The notes: a model not told the origin generated them from the letters alone. Shown: positions 7,894 through 16,757, numbered from the stretch's first letter. The stretch: DNA of 64,000 nucleotides from Rhodococcus koreensis (GCF_900105905.1 NZ_FNSV01000005.1:2294001-2358000), one strand, 5' to 3'. Numbers and translations: made by a program.

Positions 7894-7935
7894 ACTTCAC
7901 GCCATCAACAGTCTGTTGTCAACAGACTGTTGATG
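7894..7935 (-). promoter_or_regulatory. Promoter with overlapping 33-bp palindromic operator
   Basis: At 7903-7935 the arm CATCAACAGTCTGTTG is followed by one T and its exact reverse complement: 16 of 16 paired bases. Each arm is itself a CAACAG-N-CTGTTG palindrome, so two operator units abut. On the minus strand the centre reads TTGACA (7922-7917), then 17 bp, then TGAAGT (7899-7894), a good -35/-10 pair for the HTH gene starting at 7887. A repressor bound here would cover the -35. It could alternatively terminate the lipase transcript, but no T-run follows. Confidence 0.65.
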
Positions 7936-7965
7936 GTCGTGTCGTCCGGTGAGGTCCCGGCACCC

Positions 7966-9117
7966 TCAGCGGGCGAGGATCCCGGCGACGAAATCCTGCG
8001 CGTCCTGCTGCGACGCCCCGATCGTCCCGCGATGGTCCGCACCCTCGTACGTCCGATACGTGAGTTCGTTCCCGTTGTCCTGCAACGTCTTCACCATCAG
8101 ATCCGTCGACGGTTTGCTCACCACCAGGTCACCGGAACTCTGCGCGACCAGCGTCGGGACCTGCACGTGAACCCTCGACGGCTCCTGGCGGCCCAGGTAC
8201 TCCGTCAGCGGCCCCAGGTCGGCGTCGGGGCGGAAGACCTGACCCGCAGGCACGGGCGGCACCTTCCGGATGTCGTCGATGCACCCGGTCCGCGCCGCCG
8301 TCAGCAGCGGTTGCGCCTGCTCCGTCAACAGCGCCGACGGGTCGATCGCGGGATCGGCGGCCTGCGCGCCGAGGAGGATCAGCGGGAGGAACGCCTCGGC
8401 CGCTTCGATACCCGGCACACCCGAGCGGAAGTACTGCGGCGTCTGGTCGAGCCCGTTGCCCGGGGCGATCGCCACCGCACCGCCGAGATGCAGTTCCGGG
8501 GCACGCTCCCCGGCCTGCGCGGCGGTGAACAGCGCCGCCTGCCCACCCTGGCTGTGCCCGATCACGAACCACGTCGAGCCGACCGCCGGATCCACGTCGC
8601 GGGCGGCGCGGACGATGTCCACGACGGCGTTCGCCTCCGTGTCACCGTTGATGTACGGATGGATTCCCGGCGTGCCCAGACCCTGGTAGTCCGTGCTCAC
8701 CACCGCGTACCCCTTCGCCACCCAGTCGTCGAGGGACGCATTCACCCCGGAGAGATAACTGTGGGCGGGGCCGCCCGCGAAATCCGCGGACGGGGCGCAG
8801 GCGTCCGCGACGCCCGTGGTGCCGTGCGCCCAGCTGATCACCGGATACCCACCCTCGGGCGCCGGCGTGCGGGGAATCGACACGGTGCCCGACACCACGA
8901 CGGGGTCGCCGTTGCCGTCCTGCGACGCGTAGGTGATCACCTCGTTCCGTCCGGCGCTCGGCAGCGCGGGACCATCGTCCACGGAGCGGGCCGACAGGAG
9001 TTGACCCGGCCGGGGCGACGTGTCGTTGACCGTCTCGGATGCCGCACTGGAACAGGCACTTCCGCCGAGGAGGACGAGTGCGGCCACCGCGCCGATGCGG
9101 GCGCGCGAGACCGTCAT
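7966..9117 (-). CDS. Secreted lipase/esterase, probable lipoprotein
   Basis: 383 residues. The ATG at 9117 overlaps the hsaC stop (ATGA), so it is the last gene of the steroid operon. N-terminus: MTVSRARIGAVAALVLLGGSACSS, a signal peptide with a possible but non-standard lipobox before Cys22. The mature protein has the secretory lipase (LIP) family layout: WAHGTTG oxyanion region, GHSQGGQAAL nucleophile elbow, an acid in QSSGDLVVS and His in GADHRG near the C-terminus. It may release steroid or other esters outside the cell, feeding the pathway; this is inferred from position only. Confidence 0.85.
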   Translation of the reverse strand: MTVSRARIGAVAALVLLGGSACSSAASETVNDTSPRPGQLLSARSVDDGPALPSAGRNEVITYASQDGNGDPVVVSGTVSIPRTPAPEGGYPVISWAHGTTGVADACAPSADFAGGPAHSYLSGVNASLDDWVAKGYAVVSTDYQGLGTPGIHPYINGDTEANAVVDIVRAARDVDPAVGSTWFVIGHSQGGQAALFTAAQAGERAPELHLGGAVAIAPGNGLDQTPQYFRSGVPGIEAAEAFLPLILLGAQAADPAIDPSALLTEQAQPLLTAARTGCIDDIRKVPPVPAGQVFRPDADLGPLTEYLGRQEPSRVHVQVPTLVAQSSGDLVVSKPSTDLMVKTLQDNGNELTYRTYEGADHRGTIGASQQDAQDFVAGILAR

Positions 9118-10025
9118 GAGAACGCCGCCAGCGGCTCGGAACCCGACCAGTCGTGGCCCCAGTAACTGTCCGCGGTGATCTCCTCGGCGGTGTAGTGCGC
9201 CTCGTCGACCAACATGCCCTCCGTGCCGAATTCGAGGTCCCAGCCGCCGGGGGCGCGCACGTAGAACGACACCATGCGGTCGTTGGTGTGACGGCCGAGG
9301 GTCGACGAGATGGAGAAGCCGAGCTTGCCGAGCCGGTCGAGTGCCTGGCCGACGGCGTCGAGGGAGTCGACCTCCGTCATCAGGTGCACCATCCCGGGTT
9401 CGCCGCTGTGCGGCGCGGGGCACAACGCGAGGCTGTGATGGCGCTGGTTGACGCCCATGAACCGCACGCGGCGGGCCGGTCCCTGGGCGTCGGCCGGTCC
9501 GAGCCGGATCGCGCCGCGGGGCAGGAACCCCAGCACCTCGGTGTAGAACGTGTAGGCCTCCTCGAACGCCGGCGTCGGGAGGACCACGTGGCCCAGCCCC
9601 TGTGCGCCGGTGACGAAGCGGCCCCCGTGCGGGGTGACGACGGGACTGTGGTCGAGCACGGGCCCGAAGAACACCTCCACCCGGGTGCCGGACGGATCGT
9701 CGAACGCGATCACCTGCTCGGCGTCGCGGTAGCGCGACTCCTCCTCGGACAGGACGTCGACCGTGACGCCCGACTTCTCCACCTGCTCCCGCACTCGCTG
9801 GAGGGCGAACTGGTCGCGCACCTCCCAGCCCACGGCGAGCGCCTTGTCCGTGTCGCCGGGCAGGACGATCAGCCGCGACCGTCGCTCGTCGACGCGCAGG
9901 TACAGGCCGCCGGGCTCGGGGCCGGAACCGACGGCCATGCCCAGCCCCTCCACCACCAGCTCCTGCCAGCGTGGCACGTCCTTCGTCTGGATCCGCAGGT
10001 AGCCGAGCCCTCGAATGTCGGTCAT
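9114..10025 (-). CDS. hsaC: 3,4-DHSA 4,5-dioxygenase (type I extradiol dioxygenase)
   Basis: Cleaves the catecholic ring A of 3,4-dihydroxy-9,10-secoandrostatriene-dione. 303 residues with two vicinal-oxygen-chelate modules. Iron ligands are readable in the C-terminal module: H146 (GLGHVVLP), H214 (MVHLMTEV) and E265 (WDLEFGTEG). Second-sphere H195/H196, H246 and Y255 are also present. Length and residue spacing fit HsaC/BphC. Starts 88 bp after the hsaA stop with a strong hairpin in the gap; overlaps the lipase start by 4 bp. Confident as a steroid-type dioxygenase because of its operon; a biphenyl-type substrate is the less likely alternative. Confidence 0.92.
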   Translation of the reverse strand: MTDIRGLGYLRIQTKDVPRWQELVVEGLGMAVGSGPEPGGLYLRVDERRSRLIVLPGDTDKALAVGWEVRDQFALQRVREQVEKSGVTVDVLSEEESRYRDAEQVIAFDDPSGTRVEVFFGPVLDHSPVVTPHGGRFVTGAQGLGHVVLPTPAFEEAYTFYTEVLGFLPRGAIRLGPADAQGPARRVRFMGVNQRHHSLALCPAPHSGEPGMVHLMTEVDSLDAVGQALDRLGKLGFSISSTLGRHTNDRMVSFYVRAPGGWDLEFGTEGMLVDEAHYTAEEITADSYWGHDWSGSEPLAAFS

Positions 10026-10056
10026 GTGAAGTCCTTTCCTGGAGGCGGCTCCGCCA

Positions 10057-10102
10057 CCCGTGCGCCTTTCTGGTAGCTGGAGCGACCAAAAAGGCGCACG
10101 GG
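10057..10102. repeat. Strong intra-operon hairpin between hsaA and hsaC
   Basis: Arms CCCGTGCGCCTTT (10057-10069) and AAAGGCGCACGGG (10090-10102) pair perfectly over 13 bp, and the 20-nt loop can add a GGT/ACC pairing. It lies inside a catabolic operon, not at its end, and has no T-run. The outer bases CCCGTGCGC also open the hsaB/iclR terminator at 17431. Possible roles: partial terminator lowering hsaC expression, RNA stability element, or a dispersed palindromic repeat. Confidence 0.75.
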
Positions 10103-10112
10103 CGCGAAGCGC

Positions 10113-11291
10113 CTAGATCATCGAGCGGTGGATGCCCTGGGGTTCGCCGCCGAGCTGGGTGAGGGCCGAGGAGTGGAAGATCGAGCCCGGCACGTGGATG
10201 GCGTGGGACAGGCCGGCGTGGGCGTCCCGCCAGAAACGCTGCATGGGCGTCTTCAGTTGGAGCGCACCGCCGCCGGAGCGCGCGAAGATCTCGTCGACGG
10301 CGCGCACCGCCCGCCAGGCGGCGGCCGTCTGGGTGCGCCGACCGATGGAGCGGAGTTCGAACGAGATGTCCTGCCCCTTCTCGGTCATGTCCCAGAACCG
10401 GTCGACCGTCTCCAGGATCGCCGCGCGGGACGCCGCGATCTCCGCGGCCGCCTCGCCGATCGCGAACAGCACGTAGGGGTCGTCCTTGATCGGGGTCCCG
10501 GAGACGGTGACGCGTTCGCGTTGCGCGTTCAGGTGGCAGGCCAGCGCGCCCTCGGCGATGCCGATGAGCGAGGACGTGATGCCGAGCGGGAAGATGCACG
10601 AGAACGGGAAGTTGTAGAGCGTCTGGGTGCGGCCGAACTCTTTCGGCGCGGACCCGTCGAAGACCTTGTCGGCCTGCAGTGTCCGGTGCTGCGGGATGAA
10701 TGCGTCCTTGACGATCAGGTCCTTGGATCCGGTGCCGCGCAGTCCGACGACGTTCCAGCTGTCCTGGTCGATGTCGTAGTCCGAGCGTGGAAGCAGCACA
10801 TGCAGGATCTTGGGTGGCATCACCCGGTTGCCGTCTCGGTCGCCGACCGCGGCGCCGATCATGACCCACCCGCAGTGGTCGGTGCCCGAGGAGAACGACC
10901 ACCGTCCGTTGAGGACGTAGCCGCCGTCGACGGGCACGGCCACCCCCATCGGGGCGTACGGCGACGCCATCCACATGTCGGAGTCCTCGCCCCACACCTC
11001 GTCCTGCGCGGTGCGGTCGAAGAACGCCAGTTCCCACGGGTGGACGCCGACGATGCCGCTGACCCAGCCCGCGGCTCCGTCGATGGCGCCGATGCCCATC
11101 GCGGTCTCCGCGAACTCGCGCGGATGCGATTCGTAGCCGCCGTATTCCTTGGGTTGCAGCATCCGCATCACCCCGGAGTCGCGCAACCGTTTCGCGGACG
11201 TGTCCGACAGGCGCATCAGCTTGTCGCCCTCGGTGCCTTCCGCGCGGATCTCGTCCGCGTACTGTTCGATCCTGTCAAGAACCTGGCCCAT
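10113..11291 (-). CDS. hsaA: 3-HSA hydroxylase, oxygenase subunit
   Basis: Flavin-dependent oxygenase of the two-component system that ortho-hydroxylates 3-hydroxy-9,10-secoandrostatriene-dione; reduced flavin comes from HsaB. 392 residues, close to the 394 of characterised HsaA, with the acyl-CoA dehydrogenase fold: N-terminal helices, central 'GGYVLNGRWSFSSGTDHCGW' beta-domain, then the GLRGTGSKDL turn and a helical C-terminus ending in H-V-P-G-S-I-F-H-S-S-A. Start ATG at 11291, 40 bp after hsaF. Distinct from the second HsaA-like gene whose start lies at the left window edge. Confidence 0.92.
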   Translation of the reverse strand: MGQVLDRIEQYADEIRAEGTEGDKLMRLSDTSAKRLRDSGVMRMLQPKEYGGYESHPREFAETAMGIGAIDGAAGWVSGIVGVHPWELAFFDRTAQDEVWGEDSDMWMASPYAPMGVAVPVDGGYVLNGRWSFSSGTDHCGWVMIGAAVGDRDGNRVMPPKILHVLLPRSDYDIDQDSWNVVGLRGTGSKDLIVKDAFIPQHRTLQADKVFDGSAPKEFGRTQTLYNFPFSCIFPLGITSSLIGIAEGALACHLNAQRERVTVSGTPIKDDPYVLFAIGEAAAEIAASRAAILETVDRFWDMTEKGQDISFELRSIGRRTQTAAAWRAVRAVDEIFARSGGGALQLKTPMQRFWRDAHAGLSHAIHVPGSIFHSSALTQLGGEPQGIHRSMI

Positions 11292-11331
11292 GATGATCTC
11301 GGCTTTCTGGTGTCGGTACCCGGCGGAACGC

Positions 11332-12390
11332 CTAGGCGGACTTCTTCTCGGCGACTGCAGGTTCCGCGGACTGCCGGTCCGCGAGGCCGAGGGCGATTTC
11401 GATCAGCTGGTCTTCCTGACCGCCGACCAGCTCGCGCCTGCCGGCCTCGATGAGGATTTCCGCACCGGACACGCCGTACCGGCGGGCGTGGGAGTCGGCG
11501 TGCTTGAGGAAGCTGGAGTACACGCCCGCGTAACCCATGGTCAGCGACAGCCGGTCGAGCAGGCAGTCGCCGTCCATGATCGGCCGGACGACGTCCTCGG
11601 CGGCGTCGATGATCTTCAGAGTGTCGATGCCGGTGCGGATTCCGAGTTTCTCGGTGACGGCGGCGAACGCCTCGACCGGGGTATTGCCCGCGCCGGCGCC
11701 GAAGCGCCGGGTGGAGCCGTCGATCTGCAAGGCGCCCGCCTCGACGGCGAGCACCGAGTTGGCGACACCGAGGCCGAGGTTCTCGTGGCCGTGGAATCCA
11801 ACCTGTGCGTCGTCGCCGAGTTCGGCCACCAGGGCGGACACGCGGTCGCTGACGGCGTTCAGGATCAGCGCCCCGGCCGAGTCCACCACGTAGACGCACT
11901 GGCAGCCGGCATCCGCCATGATCCGCGCCTGCTGCGCGAGAACCTCCGGCGGCCGGCTGTGAGACATCATCAAGAACCCGACCGTCTCCAGCCCGAGTTC
12001 GCGGGCGAGCCCGAAGTGCTGCACGGAGATGTCGGCTTCGGTGCAGTGCGTGGCGATGCGGCAGATGCTCGCGCCGTTGTCCGCGGCCTCCCGAATGTCG
12101 GACTGGACACCCAGTCCGGGGAGCATGAGGAACGCGATCCTGGCACGCGTTGCCGTCTCCACCGCGGCCTTGATCAGTTCCTGTTCCGGGGTGTGGCTGA
12201 ATCCGTAGTTGAACGAGGAACCGCCGAGTCCGTCGCCGTGGGTGACCTCGATGACCGGAACGCCGGCGGCGTCGAGCGCCCCGACGATGGAGCGGACGTG
12301 GTCGACGGTGAACTGGTGTCGCTTGGCGTGGGAGCCGTCGCGCAGCGACGAGTCCGTCACCCGGATGTCGAGATCGGCACTGTAAGGCAT
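11332..12390 (-). CDS. hsaF: 4-hydroxy-2-oxovalerate/4-hydroxy-2-oxohexanoate aldolase
   Basis: Splits the 4-hydroxy-2-oxo acid into pyruvate and an aldehyde, which is channelled to the partner dehydrogenase HsaG. 352 residues of the DmpG/BphI/HsaF family. Seen: [12 protein letters not shown] at 11-22 (Arg-Asp of the active site and metal Asp), E-V-T-H-G-D-G-L-G at 48-56, V-G-F-H-G-H-E-N at about 196-203 (metal His pair). Start ATG at 12390 follows GAAGGAAT. Gene order hsaG-hsaF is the usual one for the bifunctional complex. Confidence 0.95.
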   Translation of the reverse strand: MPYSADLDIRVTDSSLRDGSHAKRHQFTVDHVRSIVGALDAAGVPVIEVTHGDGLGGSSFNYGFSHTPEQELIKAAVETATRARIAFLMLPGLGVQSDIREAADNGASICRIATHCTEADISVQHFGLARELGLETVGFLMMSHSRPPEVLAQQARIMADAGCQCVYVVDSAGALILNAVSDRVSALVAELGDDAQVGFHGHENLGLGVANSVLAVEAGALQIDGSTRRFGAGAGNTPVEAFAAVTEKLGIRTGIDTLKIIDAAEDVVRPIMDGDCLLDRLSLTMGYAGVYSSFLKHADSHARRYGVSGAEILIEAGRRELVGGQEDQLIEIALGLADRQSAEPAVAEKKSA

Positions 12391-12428
12391 CGGTATTCCT
12401 TCGAAGAGTGAATGTGGGGCGGACGCGC

Positions 12429-13331
12429 TCAGACGCTCGCGCCGAGGATCTGCGTCGCGAAGCTCTCGCCGACCTTGGTGGCGGCGGCGGTCATGATGTC
12501 GAGGTTGCCGGAATAGGGCGGCAGGAAGTCGCCGGCGCCTTCGACCTCGAGGAAGATGCCGACGCGGGCGAGTCCTCCGCTGATCGGCGTCGGATCGTCG
12601 AATTGCGGTTCGGCGCGCAGACGGTAGCCGGGGACGTACGCCTGCACGGACGCCGCGACGTCGTGGATGGACGCGGTGATGGCGCCGCGGTCGGCGTCGG
12701 CGGGGATGGAGCAGAACACGGTGTCCTTCATGAACATCGGCGGCTCGGCCGGGTTCAGGATGATGATCGCCTTACCCTTCTTCGCCCCGCCGATCGTCTC
12801 GATGCCCCGGCTCGTGGTGATCGTGAACTCGTCGATGTTCGCGCGGGTACCCGGGCCCGCGGACGGCGAGGCCACGCTGGCGACGATCTCGGCGTACGCG
12901 ACGTCGGTGATCCGGGAGACGGCATGGACCATGGGGATGGTCGCCTGGCCGCCGCACGTGATGAGGTTGACGTTCGGTGCGGTGCGGTGCTCGCCCATGT
13001 TCACGGCGGGCACGACCGCGGGTCCGAGCGCGGCGGGGGTGAGGTCGACCGCCTGGATGCCGAGTTCCCGGTAGCGGGGGGCGTTCGCCCGGTGCACGTA
13101 GGCGGAGGTGGCCTCGAAGACGATGTCGGGGCGCTCGTCCTGGGCGAGCAGCCAGTCGACGCCCTCGGCGCTGGCGATCACACCCCGGTCAGCGGCGCGC
13201 TTCAGTCCCTCGCTGTCGGGGTCGACGCCGATCATCCAGCGGGGCTCGATGATTTCCGAGCGGAGGAGTTTGTACATCAGGTCGGTGCCGATGTTGCCGG
13301 ATCCGACGATCGCGGCGAGAGCCTTGGTCAC
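12429..13331 (-). CDS. hsaG: Acylating acetaldehyde/propionaldehyde dehydrogenase
   Basis: Oxidises the aldehyde from HsaF to its acyl-CoA with NAD+ and CoA. 300 residues of the DmpF/BphJ/HsaG family: Rossmann motif [10 protein letters not shown] at 10-19, catalytic Cys in the [12 protein letters not shown] segment (about 122-133) and the '[13 protein letters not shown]' segment. The start is GTG at 13331, 10 bp after hsaE, preceded by AAGGCGAC. It forms the channelling complex with the downstream hsaF product. Confidence 0.95.
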   Translation of the reverse strand: MTKALAAIVGSGNIGTDLMYKLLRSEIIEPRWMIGVDPDSEGLKRAADRGVIASAEGVDWLLAQDERPDIVFEATSAYVHRANAPRYRELGIQAVDLTPAALGPAVVPAVNMGEHRTAPNVNLITCGGQATIPMVHAVSRITDVAYAEIVASVASPSAGPGTRANIDEFTITTSRGIETIGGAKKGKAIIILNPAEPPMFMKDTVFCSIPADADRGAITASIHDVAASVQAYVPGYRLRAEPQFDDPTPISGGLARVGIFLEVEGAGDFLPPYSGNLDIMTAAATKVGESFATQILGASV

Positions 13332-13341
13332 AATTGTCGCC

Positions 13342-14127
13342 TTACTTGAATTCTACTGATACGGAGCCGATGTCACTGAAGTCAGCGCGGAACACGTCGC
13401 CGGGGCGGGCGTCGATCGCGCGGGTGCACGAACCGGGCAGGATCACGTGCCCGGCCTCGAGCCGCACCCCGAAGCTCGCGACCTTCCGCGCCAGCCAGGC
13501 CACGGCCTTCGTGGGATTGCCGAGCACCGCCGACGCTTCCCCCCGCGCGATCTCCTCCTCGCCCTGGAACAGCACCGCGGAGATCGCGCCGATGTCGACG
13601 TTCGCCGGTTCCACCCGTCCGGCTCCGAGGATCACGCCGGCCGAGGACGCGTTGTCGGCGATCGTGTCGGCGAGCCCGATCTTCCAGTCCGTGATGCGGG
13701 AGTCGATCAGTTCGATACTGGGAACGATGTATTCGGTGGCCGCGAGCACGTCGGTCTCGGTGCACCCCTCCCCCGGCAGGGTCTCGCCGAGGACGTATCC
13801 GATCTCCACCTCGATGCGCGGGTAGCAGAACCGCGCGGTGTCGATCGGCGTCCCCTCGGCGTACACCATGCTCGACAGCAGATGTCCGTAGTCGGGCTCG
13901 TCGACGCCCATCATCTTCTGCATGACCTCGGAGGACAGTCCGACCTTGTGGCCGTACACCGTCTCCCCCGCCGCCAGCCGTGCCCGGATGTTCAGCAGCG
14001 CGATCTCGTAGGCGTCGACGACGTCGATGCCCGGGAACACGGTGGTCAGCGGATCGATGGGTGCGCGGTTCCGTTCGGCGTTCCGCAGGAGGTGGGCGGC
14101 GGACAGTCGTTGCGCGTCGCTCAGCAT
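13342..14127 (-). CDS. hsaE: 2-hydroxypentadienoate-type hydratase
   Basis: Hydrates 2-hydroxyhexa-2,4-dienoate, the small product of HsaD, to the 4-hydroxy-2-oxo acid used by HsaF. 261 residues with fumarylacetoacetase-fold hydratase features: 'GHKVGLSS' near 64, metal-binding '[10 protein letters not shown]' near 112-121 (E-x-E), and the C-terminal [13 protein letters not shown]. The ATG at 14127 overlaps the kstD stop by one base (TGATG); GTG at 14130 is an alternative. Fits MhpD/BphH length. Confidence 0.94.
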   Translation of the reverse strand: MLSDAQRLSAAHLLRNAERNRAPIDPLTTVFPGIDVVDAYEIALLNIRARLAAGETVYGHKVGLSSEVMQKMMGVDEPDYGHLLSSMVYAEGTPIDTARFCYPRIEVEIGYVLGETLPGEGCTETDVLAATEYIVPSIELIDSRITDWKIGLADTIADNASSAGVILGAGRVEPANVDIGAISAVLFQGEEEIARGEASAVLGNPTKAVAWLARKVASFGVRLEAGHVILPGSCTRAIDARPGDVFRADFSDIGSVSVEFK

Positions 14128-15839
14128 CACGCCACCTCCCCCGCACGTGAGTGCTGTCGTGTGTTCCGGGACTCTTTGCCACTCACGTGGGCGGCGTGCT
14201 GCGCGGCGATGTAGCCGAACACCATGGCGGGACCGATGGTCGCGCCCGCGCCGGCGTATTCGTTGCCCATCACCGACGCCGACGTGTTGCCGGTGGCGTA
14301 CAGGCCGTCGATGACGGTCCCGTCCTCGCGGAGCACCCGGGCGTCGGCGTCGGTGACGAGTCCGCCCTTCGTGCCCAGGTCGCCTGCCTCGCAGCGGATC
14401 GCGTAAAACGGGCCCTGGACGATCTCGTCGAGGCACGGGTTCTTCATCGTCGGGTCGCCGTAGTACCGGTCGTACGCGCTGTCGCCGCGGCCGAAGTCCT
14501 CGTCGGTGCCGCTGCGGGCGAAGCCGTTGAAGCGATCGACGGTCGCGACGAGGGTGTCTGCTTTGACGCCGATCTTCTCGGCGAGGTCACGCAGCGTGTC
14601 CGCCTTGTGCACGACACCGGAGTCGTAGAACCCCTGAGGGAACGGCACACCCGGCAGCACCTGCGCGAACGGGTACCGCGACTTCGCCTTGTTGTCCATG
14701 ACGAACCACGCCGGGACATGGCCGCCGTCGAGTTGGTCGTGCACGAAGTTCACGTACGGCGACGACTCGTTGGTGAAGCGTTCGCCGCGTCCGTTCACGA
14801 TGACGGACGGCGGAATGCACCGCTCCGACACGAGCGGGATCACGGCACCCATCGGGTGCAGCACCGACGGCATCCACCAGGCGTCGTCCATGAGGTCGAC
14901 TGCCGCACCGAGCTTCTGGCCGGCGACGATGCCGTCGCCGGTGTTCTCCCGGGCGCCGGCGCTGACGTCCGGAACGCCGTGCCGGGGCAGGTACTTGGCC
15001 CGCATGTCCTGGTTGTGGTCGAACCCGCCGGTCGCGAGCAGCACGCCGCGGCGGGCGCCGATCCGGACCGTCTGTCCGTCGCGCTCGGCGAGCACACCCA
15101 CGACCGCTCCGGTGCCGTCGACGATCAGTTCCGTCATCGACGTCTTCAGCCACAGCGGCACCCCGGCGTCCTTGAGGACCATCCGCATCCGCGCGACCAG
15201 TGCGCGTCCGCCGGTCGCCATGTGGCGTCGCCGGACCACGTTGGACGCCACCCGCCACGCCGCCACCAGCGACGCCTTGCGGCCCTTCCACGTGCGCTTG
15301 ACCATGGCGAGGTCGTGGTAATCCTTCGAGGTGACCCACAGGCCCAGCGGACCCTTCATGCTGTTGGGACGCTGGAACTGCTCGTCCTCCTTCAGCGCCC
15401 GGGTGTCGAACGGGATGCATTCGATGGTGCGCCCGAGCGGCCGCCCGCCCTCGTATTCCGGGTGGTAGTCGGAGTAGCCCTTCACCCAGTACAGCTCCAT
15501 GTGCGGGCTGCGGTCGAGCAGATCCATCAGCTCGGGACCCTTGTCGACGAACGCGTCGAGGCGGTCGGCGGCGACGGTGCCCTCGGTGATGATGTCGAGG
15601 TAGCGGCGGATCGACTCGCGGGAGTCGACGACACCCTTCGCGCGCAGCGTCGGGGCGTTGGGTATCCAGATGCCGCCGCCGGAGATGGCGGTGGATCCGC
15701 CGAACGTCGCGCCCTTGTCGATGACGAGGGTGTCGATCCCGCGGTGGGCCGCGGTGATCGCCGCGGCCATGCCGCCGCCACCGCTGCCGACGACGAGGAA
15801 ATCGACTGTGGTATCGAAGGTTTCTGCGGTGCCGCTCAT
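14127..15839 (-). CDS. kstD: 3-ketosteroid delta-1-dehydrogenase
   Basis: FAD enzyme that introduces the C1-C2 double bond of 3-ketosteroids, complementing KshA in ring-B opening. 570 residues: FAD-binding VVGSGGGGMAAA at 16-27, D-K-G-A-T-F-G-G-S-T-A-I-S-G-G-G-I at 41-57, and near the C-terminus G-N-T-S-A-S-V-M-G-N-E-Y-A-G-A-G-A-T-I-G, with the conserved Tyr/Gly region of the active site. Many KstDs read 'YPGPGGTIG' here, so substrate range may differ, and a delta-4-dehydrogenase is possible. The last 20 or so residues are encoded by a dispersed palindrome (14144-14189), making an unusual tail. Overlaps hsaD by 4 bp at its start and hsaE at its stop. Confidence 0.88.
   Translation of the reverse strand: MSGTAETFDTTVDFLVVGSGGGGMAAAITAAHRGIDTLVIDKGATFGGSTAISGGGIWIPNAPTLRAKGVVDSRESIRRYLDIITEGTVAADRLDAFVDKGPELMDLLDRSPHMELYWVKGYSDYHPEYEGGRPLGRTIECIPFDTRALKEDEQFQRPNSMKGPLGLWVTSKDYHDLAMVKRTWKGRKASLVAAWRVASNVVRRRHMATGGRALVARMRMVLKDAGVPLWLKTSMTELIVDGTGAVVGVLAERDGQTVRIGARRGVLLATGGFDHNQDMRAKYLPRHGVPDVSAGARENTGDGIVAGQKLGAAVDLMDDAWWMPSVLHPMGAVIPLVSERCIPPSVIVNGRGERFTNESSPYVNFVHDQLDGGHVPAWFVMDNKAKSRYPFAQVLPGVPFPQGFYDSGVVHKADTLRDLAEKIGVKADTLVATVDRFNGFARSGTDEDFGRGDSAYDRYYGDPTMKNPCLDEIVQGPFYAIRCEAGDLGTKGGLVTDADARVLREDGTVIDGLYATGNTSASVMGNEYAGAGATIGPAMVFGYIAAQHAAHVSGKESRNTRQHSRAGEVA
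14144..14189. repeat. GTGAGTGGCAAAGAGTC-type palindrome inside the kstD 3' end
   Basis: CACGTGAGTG (14144-14153) pairs with CACTCACGTG (14180-14189). Read on the minus strand the left arm continues GGCAAAGAGTCC, the sequence also found in the hairpin at 27559-27602. The right inner arm has decayed. Elsewhere this element lies between genes as a terminator; here it is translated, giving the kstD tail H-V-S-G-K-E-S-R-N-T-R-Q-H-S-R. Confidence 0.65.
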
Positions 15840-16711
15840 CGTCCGCTGCCGTCCTTGCGGAGGAGGAAGGCGAGGACGGCGCTCTCGAACGCCGTCTTCT
15901 GCTCGATCATCGCCCAGTGCCCGCAGTTCGGGAACACGTGCAGTTCCGCCCGCGGGATCGACCGCATCGGGATGATCGCCATGTCCAGCGGGCTGACCCG
16001 GTCGTCGCGGCCCCAGGTGAGCAGCGTCGGCGCCGTCACCTTGTGCAGCTGGGCCCAGTACGGGGTGGCATCGGACGCGAGTGCCGCCTTGGCGCCTGCC
16101 TCGAACGCGGCCTTGCTGTACATCTTGCGGGCGCTGGCGAGGGTCTCGGGGTCGGTGGCCTGCGTCCAGCGTTCCTCGATCAGTTCCTCGGTGACCATGG
16201 CGGGGTCGAACACCATCGAGTGCAGCCACGCGATCAGTCGTTCCCGGGTGGGTTCGTCCGTGAACTCCATCAGGAGGTTGATGCCCTCACCGGGACCGGG
16301 GCTGAAGAGGTTCCTGCCGATGCCGCCGATGGTGATCAACTTGGCGACGCGGTCGGGGTGTGCGATGGCGAACTGGGTGGCGACGATGCCGCCCATCGAG
16401 TTTCCGAGCATCGCCACCTCGTCGAGTCCGAGACCATCGAGGAAGCGGAGCACCGCGTCGCCCGCGGTGAGCATCGGGTGGCCGCCGAAATCGTCGCTGA
16501 CCCCGAATCCCGGGAACTCCAGGATGAAGGTGCGGAAGTGCTCGGCGAAGACGCCGAGGTTGCCGCGGAAGTTGCGCCACCCCGTCACGCCGGGGCCGGA
16601 ACCGTGCAGCAGCAGAAGAGGCGGACCGTCGCCGGCCTCGTGGTAGCGAAGCACGCCGAGGTCGGTCTTCAGCTCCTTCAGGGTGCCCTCGTAACTCGAG
16701 TCAGTCGTCAT
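15836..16711 (-). CDS. hsaD: 4,9-DSHA meta-cleavage product hydrolase
   Basis: C-C bond hydrolase acting on the HsaC ring-cleavage product, releasing the bicyclic propanoate (HIP/DOHNAA) and 2-hydroxyhexadienoate. 291 residues of the alpha/beta-hydrolase MCP family: oxyanion H-G-S-G-P-G-V-T-G-W at 36-45, nucleophile elbow GNSMGG with Ser105, acid in TWGRDDRV and His in CGHWAM. First gene of the minus-strand operon; divergent from hsaB across 197 bp that contains two copies of the CGAGAC motif. Confidence 0.93.
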   Translation of the reverse strand: MTTDSSYEGTLKELKTDLGVLRYHEAGDGPPLLLLHGSGPGVTGWRNFRGNLGVFAEHFRTFILEFPGFGVSDDFGGHPMLTAGDAVLRFLDGLGLDEVAMLGNSMGGIVATQFAIAHPDRVAKLITIGGIGRNLFSPGPGEGINLLMEFTDEPTRERLIAWLHSMVFDPAMVTEELIEERWTQATDPETLASARKMYSKAAFEAGAKAALASDATPYWAQLHKVTAPTLLTWGRDDRVSPLDMAIIPMRSIPRAELHVFPNCGHWAMIEQKTAFESAVLAFLLRKDGSGR

Positions 16712-16757
16712 GGTCGATCACGTTGCCAGCGTGGTCCCGGCTCGGACAGGAGCGATC

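Noticed and set aside
7903..7935. Rho-independent terminator of the lipase transcript
   Set aside because: The palindrome has no T-run and overlaps a good -35/-10 pair of the next gene, so an operator is the better reading, although dual use is possible.
9118..11037. Upstream extension of the lipase reading frame to 1023 residues
   Set aside because: The extension crosses hsaC and part of hsaA in another frame and is Arg/Pro/Gly-rich; the signal peptide starts at 9117.
14144..14189. CRISPR or phage attachment interpretation of the hairpins at 14144, 24289 and 27559
   Set aside because: They are single palindromes at gene ends, without repeat-spacer structure or integrase genes nearby.
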